Below, piece after piece: positions 52,029 to 59,320 of a stretch of 59,320 nt of DNA. The DNA is from an uncultured Pelagibacteraceae bacterium (lineage in GTDB: Bacteria > Pseudomonadota > Alphaproteobacteria > Pelagibacterales > AG-422-B15), in the NCBI GenBank assembly GCA_902510025.1, contig CABWZX010000004.1, positions 1-59,320 of the forward strand, in the 5' to 3' direction. The notes under the pieces were generated by a model, which saw nothing but the letters and a program-made list of their open reading frames with translations, ran no database searches and had not been told where the DNA came from. The position numbers and the translations under genes were made by a program. Numbering within the stretch: position 1 is the stretch's first letter; each line of letters opens with the position of its first letter.

Positions 52029-52610
52029 GTGATTTTTGAATCATTGCTCGTTGTCTATTTCTCATACCTGTTAGGATCAATTCCCTCAGGAGTAATTATT
52101 GCAAAATTCTTCTCTTTAGGAGAACTAAATAAAATTGGCTCAGGAAATACAGGTGCAACTAATGTCTTAAGAACAGGAAACTATTGGGGCGCAGGACTTA
52201 CACTTATTATCGATTTCTTTAAAGCATATATCGCAATATCAATTTGCATTATTATTAATGGAGATTTAATAATCCTTTCAGCATGTGTTATTTTACTTGG
52301 TCATATCTTTCCTGTATGGGTTGAAAATTTAAAAGGCGGAAAAGGGTTTGCATCATTCCTTGGAATCTTATGCGCTTTAAATATTACATTAATGATTCTT
52401 GTTTGTGTTGTTTGGTTAATTATATTTTTTAAAAACAAGATATCCTCTGTTTCAACTTTAATATCTGCAAACTTATCAAGCTTTTATTCTCTAATCATCT
52501 TAGATCTTTCAACTTCATTAATCTTACTATTTCTTAACTTAATTATTATTTTCTCCCATCAAGAGAACATAAAAAGATTGATTAAGGGAACTGAAGGTAA
52601 AATTTTATAA
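52029..52610 (+). CDS. plsY: Acyl-phosphate:glycerol-3-phosphate acyltransferase PlsY
   Basis: Membrane acyltransferase that uses acyl-phosphate from PlsX to make lysophosphatidate; 193 residues, about five helices. Motifs: YLLGSIPSGVIIAK, GSGNTGATNVLR and GHIFPVWVENLKGGKG. It starts with GTG at 52029 immediately after the pyrB stop. The usual downstream dprA is absent. Confidence 0.94.
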   Translation: MIFESLLVVYFSYLLGSIPSGVIIAKFFSLGELNKIGSGNTGATNVLRTGNYWGAGLTLIIDFFKAYIAISICIIINGDLIILSACVILLGHIFPVWVENLKGGKGFASFLGILCALNITLMILVCVVWLIIFFKNKISSVSTLISANLSSFYSLIILDLSTSLILLFLNLIIIFSHQENIKRLIKGTEGKIL

Positions 52611-52653
52611 TTCCTTATATTCCGCGATAATTTATATTTTTTACAGTCATAAT

Positions 52654-52680
52654 TTGACAAACCGATCAAAAATATATTAA
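52654..52680 (+). promoter_or_regulatory. Possible promoter of topA
   Basis: A perfect TTGACA (52654-52659) is followed by TATTAA (52675-52680) at a short 15-base spacing, 19 bases before the ATG. The gap 52611-52699 shows nothing else. Confidence 0.3.
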
Positions 52681-52699
52681 AGACGCCAAAAATAGAATT

Positions 52700-55282
52700 A
52701 TGAATTTAGTTATCGTAGAAAGCCCAGCTAAAGCAAAAACAATAAATAAATATCTTGGTAATGAATTTAATGTTTTGGCAAGCTTTGGACATGTAAGGGA
52801 TCTTCCATCAAAGAACGGATCTGTAAACCCAGATGATAATTTCTCATTTGAATGGGAAGTATCCAATACATCTAAAAAACACATGAAAGAAATATATGAA
52901 GCTAGTGAAAAAGCTTCAACCCTCTACTTGGCAACTGACCCTGATAGAGAAGGCGAAGCTATTGCATGGCATATAGTTGAGCTTTTAAATAAAAAAAAGC
53001 TTCTAAAAGATAAGAATGTAAAAAGAGTTGTATTTAGTGAAATTACTAAAAATGCAGTTACAGAAGGAATTGCCAATCCTAGAAACATAGATAATGATCT
53101 TGTAGAAGCTTATCTCGCTAGAAGGGCTTTAGATTATTTGTTTGGATTCAATCTTTCTCCTGTTTTATGGAGAAAGTTACCTGGAGCAAAATCTGCAGGA
53201 AGAGTACAGTCAGTCGCATTAAGATTAATATGTGAAAGAGAACTCGAAATTGAATCATTTAAACCTGAAGAATATTGGAAGATAAAAGCTGATGTTGAAA
53301 TAGAAAGTGGCGTCCATATAAATGCCAACTTAATTTCTGTCGATGATCAAAAAATTGAAAAATTTACTTTTAAAAATGAAGATGCCACAAAAAAAATTGT
53401 AGAAGATATTAAAACTAAAAAGTTCAAAATTTCTGACATTTCCAAAAAACCTGCAACAAGAAATCCTGATGCGCCCTTTTCTACTTCAACACTTCAACAA
53501 ACAGCTTCAAGCATATTTGGATTTGGAGCATCAAGAACTATGCAGATAGCTCAAAAGCTCTTTCAAGGAATAGATATAGAGGGTGAAACGGTTGGTTTAA
53601 TTACCTATATGAGAACAGATAGCACTGAAATCTCTAAAGAAGCTATAGAATCTTATAGATCATACCTAAAAACAAATTTTGATAATAATTACCTTCCAAA
53701 AGAAGTTAGAACATATAAAAGTAAAAAAGCAAAAAATGCACAAGAAGCGCATGAAGGAATTAGACCTACAGATATTAACTTAAAACCTGATGATGTATCT
53801 AAATTCTTAGATGCCGACAGTCTCAAGCTTTATAAACTTATTTGGAAAAGAGCTTTAGCTAGTCAAATGAGCTCTGCATCATTTGAAAGGACTGCTTTAG
53901 AAATAAGTGCTGAAGATAAATCAATTAAGCTTAGAGCAAATGGATCAGTTCCAAAATTTGATGGTTTCTTAAACATATATAGTGAATTTAAAGTAAAGAG
54001 TGATGATATAGATAAAAAAAATGATGAAGAAGAATCAGAAGACGAAAATTCTTTGCCTGAAGTAAGTCTAAATACAAGAATTAATAGTGTAACTCCTGAA
54101 AACACTCAGCACTTTACCTTGCCTCCCCCACGCTATTCTGAGGCAAGCTTAGTTAAAAAACTAGAAGAGCTTGGAATTGGCAGACCATCAACATATGCGA
54201 GTATCATTTCAGTTCTTAAAATGAGGAGTTATGTTGAAGTTGAAAAAAATAGATTCATACCAGAAGATAGGGCGATACTAATTACTGCATTTTTAAAAGG
54301 ATTCTTTGGCCAATATGTCGATTACGAATTTACTGCCAGTATGGAAGAATCGCTAGATGAAATTACATCAGGAAAAATCAAGTGGACAGATTTCTTGGAG
54401 AAATTTTGGAATGGATTCTCTTCTAATGTAGGAAGTGTTACAGATCTTAGAATCACAAATGTGTTAGATAGTTTAAATGAAATTTTAAAAAACCATATAT
54501 TTGAAAAATCTTCTGACGACGAAACATCTGTATCAAGAGCTTGTCCTTCGGAAGGATGTAAAGGTCAACTAAGCTTAAAAGTAAGTCGATTTGGAGCGTT
54601 TGTAGGTTGTTCAGATTACCCTGATTGTAAGTTTACTAGACCCATTTCTTACAAAAAAATAAAAGAAGCATTCGAAGATGAAGTTTTAGGTATTGATGAA
54701 GCTTCAAACAAAGAAATTAAATTATTAAATGGTAGATTTGGTCCTTATATTCAATTAGGTGAACAAGAAGGAAAAGATAAACCTCAAAGATCATCGGTTC
54801 CTAAAGGTGTTTCGCCAAGCGAAATTGATCTAGAGAAAGCTAAATATCTTTTAAGTTTACCTAGAGAAATTGGATCTCATCCTGAAAGTGGAGAAATTAT
54901 CACTGTCAACTATGGAAGGTATGGGGGGTATCTAAGTTGTGCTGAGAAGAATGCTAGTCTTGAGGATAACAGTGAAATATTTGACATAGGAATTAATAGA
55001 GCTGTTGATCTACTTGCTAATGCTAAACCTGGTAGACTTAGAAGTTCTTCTGAAATTAAAACTCTAGGTGAACATCCTGACGATAAGAAGCCTGTAAAAG
55101 TTATGAAGGGAAAATTTGGTCCATATATAAAATATAAGACAATTAATGCTACGATACCTGAGCAAATTGACCCAGAAAATATTGAAATGGATGAAGCTCT
55201 TGATTTAATTGATAAAAAACAAGAAAAAATGGGTAAGAAAAAAGTTAAGAAAAAAGCCCCTAAAAAGAAAAAAAGTCTGTAA
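52700..55282 (+). CDS. topA: DNA topoisomerase I
   Basis: Type IA topoisomerase that relaxes negative supercoils; 860 residues. The Toprim domain starts VIVESPAKAKTINKYLG and has DPDREGEAIAWHI. The active Tyr lies in GLITYMRTDST (near 303). C-terminal zinc-ribbon-like repeats follow: one with four Cys (ACPSEGCKG ... VGCSDYPDCKF), then three related Cys-poor GRFGPYI / GRYGGYL / GKFGPYI repeats. The extreme C-terminus is a lysine-rich tail (KKKVKKKAPKKKKSL), which likely binds DNA. Confidence 0.96.
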   Translation: MNLVIVESPAKAKTINKYLGNEFNVLASFGHVRDLPSKNGSVNPDDNFSFEWEVSNTSKKHMKEIYEASEKASTLYLATDPDREGEAIAWHIVELLNKKKLLKDKNVKRVVFSEITKNAVTEGIANPRNIDNDLVEAYLARRALDYLFGFNLSPVLWRKLPGAKSAGRVQSVALRLICERELEIESFKPEEYWKIKADVEIESGVHINANLISVDDQKIEKFTFKNEDATKKIVEDIKTKKFKISDISKKPATRNPDAPFSTSTLQQTASSIFGFGASRTMQIAQKLFQGIDIEGETVGLITYMRTDSTEISKEAIESYRSYLKTNFDNNYLPKEVRTYKSKKAKNAQEAHEGIRPTDINLKPDDVSKFLDADSLKLYKLIWKRALASQMSSASFERTALEISAEDKSIKLRANGSVPKFDGFLNIYSEFKVKSDDIDKKNDEEESEDENSLPEVSLNTRINSVTPENTQHFTLPPPRYSEASLVKKLEELGIGRPSTYASIISVLKMRSYVEVEKNRFIPEDRAILITAFLKGFFGQYVDYEFTASMEESLDEITSGKIKWTDFLEKFWNGFSSNVGSVTDLRITNVLDSLNEILKNHIFEKSSDDETSVSRACPSEGCKGQLSLKVSRFGAFVGCSDYPDCKFTRPISYKKIKEAFEDEVLGIDEASNKEIKLLNGRFGPYIQLGEQEGKDKPQRSSVPKGVSPSEIDLEKAKYLLSLPREIGSHPESGEIITVNYGRYGGYLSCAEKNASLEDNSEIFDIGINRAVDLLANAKPGRLRSSSEIKTLGEHPDDKKPVKVMKGKFGPYIKYKTINATIPEQIDPENIEMDEALDLIDKKQEKMGKKKVKKKAPKKKKSL

Positions 55283-55335
55283 TTTAAAATCAGATTACTT
55301 AAGATTATCTCCACTTAAAATACGAAAGGGAAAAT

Positions 55336-56826
55336 ATGGCACTTGCTTATAATGATGTAGTAGAGAAAAAAAATGCAATTGATTTTAAAACTCAGGCTTT
55401 CATAAACGGAAACTATGTGGATTCAACAACAGGTAAAACTTTTGAAAACATAAGTCCTGTCGATGGAAAACTTATAACAAATGTTTCTGAGTGCGATATT
55501 GAAGATATTAATTCAGCAGTAAAAGCTGCGAGAGAAGTTTTTGAAAAAGGATCTTGGTCAAGGATGGCTCCAAGTAAAAGAAAGAAAATTCTCTTTAACT
55601 TTGCTGACTTAATGAAAAAAAATATTCTTGAGCTTGGAATACTTGAAACTCTTAATATGGGAAAACCTATTTCAAATGCAACTGGAGATATTGCTGCATG
55701 TATTAACTGTACAAGATGGTATGCTGAAGCTATAGACAAAATATATGATGATGTAGCTCCTACTAGTGATAATTTATTAGCTACTATTACTCGAGAGCCA
55801 TTAGGAGTTGTAGGCGCTGTTACACCATGGAACTATCCATTATTGATGGCTTGCTGGAAATTTGCACCAGCATTGGCTACTGGAAACAGTTTTATTTTAA
55901 AACCTGCTGAGCAATCTCCATTATCAGCATTACGGGTAGCTGAGCTAGCAATAGAAGCTGGTATGCCGGAAGGCGTGTTTAATGTTGTACCTGGCTATGG
56001 ACCTACTGCTGGCAAAGCATTAGGTATGCATATGGATGTTGACAAACTTGGATTTACTGGATCAACAGAAGTTGGCAGATATTTTCTCTCATATTCTGGT
56101 CAATCTAACATGAAAAGAGTCTCGCTAGAATGTGGCGGAAAATCTCCAAACATTATATTTGCTGATGCACCTGATTTAGATCATGCTGCAAAAATGGCCG
56201 CTAATGGCATGTTTGGAAATAGCGGTCAAGTTTGTGATGCTCCTTCAAGACTTCTGGTTGAAAAATCAATCAAAGATGAGTTTCTTGAAAAAGTAGTTAA
56301 TTATTCAAAGCCATGGATGCCTGATGATCCATTTAATCCTGAAACTCTAATGGGAACAATTGTAGATAAAACCCAAACAGAAAAGATTCTGAATTATATA
56401 GATGCTGGTAAAAGCGAAGGTGCAAGTGTTATAACGGGTGGAGATCAGGTTAAAAAGGATACAGGTGGCTATTATATCAGTCCAACTGTATTCAAAGATG
56501 TAAAAAATGAAATGACAGTTGCCAAAGAAGAAATTTTTGGCCCTGTTCTTTGCGCTATTGACTTTGAGAATGAAGATGAAGCACTTCAAATTGCAAATGA
56601 CACTGCTTATGGTCTTAATGCAATGATTTGGTCAAATGACTTAAATAAAGTTCATAAACTTGTGAAAAGAATAAAAAGTGGGAAAGTCCTTGTTAACAGT
56701 TTAAGTGATGGAGACATGTCTTTACCGCATGGAGGATTTAAACAATCTGGATTTGGAAGAGACAAATCACTTGAGGCTCTTGGACAATATACACAATCTA
56801 AACTGACATTAATTGAAATAAAATAA
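55336..56826 (+). CDS. Aldehyde dehydrogenase, PuuC-like
   Basis: NAD(P)-dependent aldehyde dehydrogenase; 496 residues. Catalytic Cys300 is in GNSGQVCDAP, Glu265 in LECGGKS, Asn166 in TPWNYP and cofactor Lys189 in LKPAEQSP. The C-terminal DGDMSLPHGGFKQSGFGRDKS closely resembles E. coli PuuC (gamma-glutamyl-gamma-aminobutyraldehyde dehydrogenase) as I recall it; betaine-aldehyde type enzymes are alternatives. A ribosome site AAAGGG precedes the ATG. It could take the aldehyde made by the PuuB-like oxidase encoded at 31528. Its stop overlaps the next ATG by one base. Confidence 0.9.
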   Translation: MALAYNDVVEKKNAIDFKTQAFINGNYVDSTTGKTFENISPVDGKLITNVSECDIEDINSAVKAAREVFEKGSWSRMAPSKRKKILFNFADLMKKNILELGILETLNMGKPISNATGDIAACINCTRWYAEAIDKIYDDVAPTSDNLLATITREPLGVVGAVTPWNYPLLMACWKFAPALATGNSFILKPAEQSPLSALRVAELAIEAGMPEGVFNVVPGYGPTAGKALGMHMDVDKLGFTGSTEVGRYFLSYSGQSNMKRVSLECGGKSPNIIFADAPDLDHAAKMAANGMFGNSGQVCDAPSRLLVEKSIKDEFLEKVVNYSKPWMPDDPFNPETLMGTIVDKTQTEKILNYIDAGKSEGASVITGGDQVKKDTGGYYISPTVFKDVKNEMTVAKEEIFGPVLCAIDFENEDEALQIANDTAYGLNAMIWSNDLNKVHKLVKRIKSGKVLVNSLSDGDMSLPHGGFKQSGFGRDKSLEALGQYTQSKLTLIEIK

Positions 56827-57497
56827 TGATTTCAACATCCCTCGATAGAGAGGTATTGAATCAGATTGAAAATTTAAACATCAATTGTTACAAACCTCTT
56901 TTAATTTCAGATGCTGACGAAGTTATATTAAACTTTGTTCGAACTTTTGAAATATACTTAAATAGTATTGGATTATATTATGATCTTTCATCTTATGCAT
57001 TATTTGGAAACATAAAGAAAATAAAAAATGATATAGCTATAGAAAATGATCAAATAATTAAACACATTGCAGATTTTTATAATTTACACACAGAAGAAAT
57101 TAGTTTTGTGGATGAATCAATTAAATATTTAGAGAGAATTAAAAATGATCTTGATTGCCAAATTATAGTTTTATCAAACCTGCCCCATCATAATAGAGAA
57201 AAAAGAGAATTAGCATTTAAGAAAAATGGACTAAATTTCCCTATAATTTCTAACTCTGGATTAAAAGGACTTGCCATTAAAGAAATAGCAAAAAAACAGA
57301 AAAATAAAATTTTCTTTATCGATGATATATCTGCTAATCTATTATCAGCATATAATGAAGCAGATGATGTAAGGCTAATTCATTTTATATCTGATAAAAG
57401 GTTAGAAAAATTAGCCACTACTCCTAAGGAAGTTGATTTTAAAGCAAAAAATTGGAAAGAGATTTATAATTATTTAGAAGATGAAACTAGCAGATAA
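56826..57497 (+). CDS. HAD-superfamily hydrolase-like protein
   Basis: A 223-residue protein with the HAD motifs in order: DxDxV in LISDADEV (Asp29, Asp31), a Ser in VLSNLP, a Lys in GLKGLAIKEI, and the acidic pair in FFIDDISAN. A helical cap would lie between about 35 and 115. The substrate is unknown. It starts on the last base of the aldehyde dehydrogenase stop (TAATG) and overlaps the RidA gene by 17 bases, so it is tightly co-expressed with both. Confidence 0.75.
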   Translation: MISTSLDREVLNQIENLNINCYKPLLISDADEVILNFVRTFEIYLNSIGLYYDLSSYALFGNIKKIKNDIAIENDQIIKHIADFYNLHTEEISFVDESIKYLERIKNDLDCQIIVLSNLPHHNREKRELAFKKNGLNFPIISNSGLKGLAIKEIAKKQKNKIFFIDDISANLLSAYNEADDVRLIHFISDKRLEKLATTPKEVDFKAKNWKEIYNYLEDETSR

Positions 57498-57942
57498 ACT
57501 TAAAGAGCTATCTATACCTATTCCAGAATCCTCAGTAAAATTTGGAAATTACTTACCATTTCTTAAGGATGGAAACAGGATTTATATTTCAGGCCAGTTA
57601 CCAATTAAAGACGGGGCGATTATCTCTGGTAAAGTAAATTCTGAAGTAACATTGGAAGAGGCAAACAAAGCTGCTAAGTTGTGCATGATAAATACACTAA
57701 TTATTTTATATTCAATAGATAGTGAAATTAATTTGAAAGATATATCATGCATTCAATTATCAGGTTTTGTAAATGCAGATAACACCTTCGATAAACATCC
57801 AGACGTTGTAAATGGTGCTTCAGATTTTATTTGTGAAGTTTTGGGTGGCAATGGGATGCATACAAGAATAGCTGTTGGTTGCAGTTCACTTCCTAAGAAT
57901 GCATGTGTAGAAATTTCATCAATTTTCTCTTTAAAAGAATAA
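57481..57942 (+). CDS. RidA/YjgF-family protein
   Basis: A 153-residue member of the RidA superfamily, whose best-known members hydrolyse reactive enamine/imine intermediates. The family text is ISGQLPIKDG near 37-46, GFVNADNTFDKHPDVVNGASD near 101-121, and TRIAVGCSSLPKNACVEIS near 129-147, with the Arg that binds the substrate carboxylate and the late Glu. It is of the longer alphaproteobacterial type rather than canonical 130-residue RidA. Proximity to an aldehyde dehydrogenase fits imine detoxification. Confidence 0.87.
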   Translation: MKLADKLKELSIPIPESSVKFGNYLPFLKDGNRIYISGQLPIKDGAIISGKVNSEVTLEEANKAAKLCMINTLIILYSIDSEINLKDISCIQLSGFVNADNTFDKHPDVVNGASDFICEVLGGNGMHTRIAVGCSSLPKNACVEISSIFSLKE

Positions 57943-57943
57943 A

Positions 57944-58624
57944 ATGGAAGCCTTTTTGAAAAGGCCAATTGCGCATAGAGGCCTTCATAATAATAAAGAT
58001 GTTATCGAAAATACAATTGAGTCTTTTGAACTAGCAATAAAAAATAATTTCTTAATTGAACTTGACATTGTTCTTTCTAAAGACGGAGAGGTTATGGTCT
58101 TTCATGATTACGATCTTAATCGATTAGCTGGATCAAATAAATTAATAAATAACTGTAGTGCAAATGAACTAAGAAATATTAAATTACTAGGAACAAATTC
58201 AGTAATTTCATCAATTGATGAAGTTCTGCATAGGGTTAACGGTAAGATTCCTATTCTAATTGAAATTAAAGAATCATTTTACCCAAACATAGAAGAACGC
58301 CTATTTGAAATAATAAGATCATATGAAGGTGAAATAGCGATACAATCATTCAATAAAAAGTCCATAATATGGTTTAAAAATAATGCTCCATTTTATAAAC
58401 TTGGATTAGTATCAAATGATCCGGATTTAACAATTGAAGAGATTGATATACTAGGTATAGATTTTTTAGCTTTTGATATAAATATTTTAGATTCAGATAT
58501 AGTGAAAAAGCTAAAAAAACTTAAATTTCATATACTTACATGGACTGTTGACACACCTGAAAAATATAAGAAATCACAAAAACTAGCGGATAATTGTATA
58601 TTTGAAAAAATTAAAATTTGTTAA
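57944..58624 (+). CDS. Glycerophosphodiester phosphodiesterase (second copy)
   Basis: A 226-residue cytoplasmic GDPD. Motifs: IAHRGLHNNKDVIENTIESF near 9-28, LIELDIVLSKDG with metal acidic residues, and VFHDYDLNR with the second His. It lacks the typical TDRP ending seen in the first copy and stops at CIFEKIKIC. It is one base after RidA and five before panC. It is clearly diverged from the copy encoded at 28131. Confidence 0.9.
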   Translation: MEAFLKRPIAHRGLHNNKDVIENTIESFELAIKNNFLIELDIVLSKDGEVMVFHDYDLNRLAGSNKLINNCSANELRNIKLLGTNSVISSIDEVLHRVNGKIPILIEIKESFYPNIEERLFEIIRSYEGEIAIQSFNKKSIIWFKNNAPFYKLGLVSNDPDLTIEEIDILGIDFLAFDINILDSDIVKKLKKLKFHILTWTVDTPEKYKKSQKLADNCIFEKIKIC

Positions 58625-58629
58625 GATCT

Positions 58630-59320
58630 ATGTTAATTATTAAAAATATTAATTCTCTTCAGAAAAAATTAGAGAATTTCAGAAAAAATAATAATGAAAT
58701 ATCTTTAGTCCCTACTATGGGTTCATTACACGAAGGTCATCTTTCTTTAGTAAAAAAAGCCAAAAAAAGGAAGGGAATTGTTGTTGTTAGTATTTTTATT
58801 AATCCTACTCAATTTGGTACCAATGAAGATTTTAAAAGATATCCAAAAAATACAAGTAAAGATATCAGGCTTCTTAAAAAACTATCTGCTGATATTCTTT
58901 ATCTACCAAATAAAAATGAAATACTCACTCATAAAACATTAAAATTGAAACAAACAAGACTTAAAATTGAAAGCATTCTATGTGGAAAATCTAGACCTGA
59001 TTACTTTCCTGGAGTTGGCAAAATAATAATAAAACTTTTTGACATAATTAAACCTAATTATGCATATTTTGGAGAAAAAGATTATCAACAATATTATTTT
59101 ATTAAACTACTATCAAATAAATTAAAATTTAATACTAATATCTTATCTGGAAAAACTATTAGAGACAATCTTGGGCTTGCTCTATCTTCTAGAAACTTAT
59201 ATTTAAGTAATAAGGAAAAAATTATAGCTCAAAATATCATAAAGATTTTAAGAAAAACTAAAAGAGAACTATCTAAAAAATGGAAACCATCATTTATTAT
59301 TAATAAAAATAAAAAACTCT
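58630..59320 (+). CDS. panC: Pantoate-beta-alanine ligase, cut by the window end
   Basis: Joins pantoate and beta-alanine to pantothenate, using ATP. About 230 of roughly 280 residues are present; the reading frame is open to the last base. Motifs: VPTMGSLHEGHLSLV with the HxGH nucleotide site (His34, His37), FINPTQFG, YFGEKDYQQ and ALSSRNLYLS. The ATG at 58630 is six bases after the phosphodiesterase stop. The product feeds CoA, whose phosphopantetheine AcpS transfers. Confidence 0.95.
   Translation, partial: MLIIKNINSLQKKLENFRKNNNEISLVPTMGSLHEGHLSLVKKAKKRKGIVVVSIFINPTQFGTNEDFKRYPKNTSKDIRLLKKLSADILYLPNKNEILTHKTLKLKQTRLKIESILCGKSRPDYFPGVGKIIIKLFDIIKPNYAYFGEKDYQQYYFIKLLSNKLKFNTNILSGKTIRDNLGLALSSRNLYLSNKEKIIAQNIIKILRKTKRELSKKWKPSFIINKNKKL

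Overview
This window is a gene-dense, strongly AT-rich stretch of bacterial chromosome. It looks like a streamlined, probably marine, alphaproteobacterium. The lineage call is an inference from gene content and order: a ubiquinol-cytochrome c chaperone (CBP3 type), a DUF2842 protein beside heme A synthase (ctaA), the plsX/ihfA/MerR block, hom-glpX-recJ, nrdR-ribD-ribE-ribBA-ribH-nusB, and RSH-pyrE-pdxJ-acpS-lepB-rnc-era-recO. Genes abut or overlap by a few bases, and no gap exceeds about 270 bases. I see no insertion sequence, prophage, CRISPR array, toxin-antitoxin pair or defence island. Nearly everything is housekeeping or core metabolism.

Layout. 1-3160 (minus): agmatine-to-putrescine genes aguB (cut by the window edge) and aguA behind tRNA-Pro, then an alpha/beta hydrolase and a hot-dog thioesterase. 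3175-7527 (plus): a TPP riboswitch operon, thiB-thiP-nhaD-glutathione peroxidase, with no thiQ. 7530-13879 (minus): tRNA-Glu, recJ, glpX, hom, a small lipoprotein, argC, rpsI, rplM. 13880-15466 (plus): a regulated leader with an attenuator, then metY. 15496-20072: ctaA, DUF2842, chorismate mutase, rpmG, MerR regulator, ihfA, plsX, CBP3 chaperone and bamE. 20074-28883 (minus): proton pyrophosphatase, the riboflavin/nusB operon with nrdR, glyA and rpiB, and a glycerophosphodiesterase. 28898-30683 (plus): DUF1295 and hemB. 30672-43739 (minus): a long run holding two amine/acid oxidoreductases, parC, recO, era, rnc, lepB, acpS, pdxJ, pyrE, the (p)ppGpp enzyme, folK, smpB and dapA. 43820-47234 (plus): soluble lytic transglycosylase and a second FAD oxidoreductase. 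47237-50548 (minus): tRNA-Ser and gatCAB. 50599-59320 (plus): ruvX, pyrB, plsY, topA, aldehyde dehydrogenase, HAD hydrolase, RidA, a second glycerophosphodiesterase and panC (cut by the window edge).

How the genes fit together. Cofactor supply is a strong theme: thiamine import, riboflavin, pyridoxine, folate, pantothenate, heme and heme A. Amino-acid synthesis covers Met, Thr, Lys, Arg, Gly and chorismate use. AguA/AguB, a PuuB-like oxidase and a PuuC-like aldehyde dehydrogenase suggest an agmatine/putrescine route spread over several loci. The features most worth a second look are the metY leader, where three pairings compete for the same four bases; the TPP-controlled thiBP operon that lacks its ATPase and continues into nhaD; a perfect 24-bp tandem duplication inside rpsI; and repeated -10 boxes only 6-8 bases before start codons, which would give leaderless mRNAs. 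I found no convincing wholly new multi-gene system.
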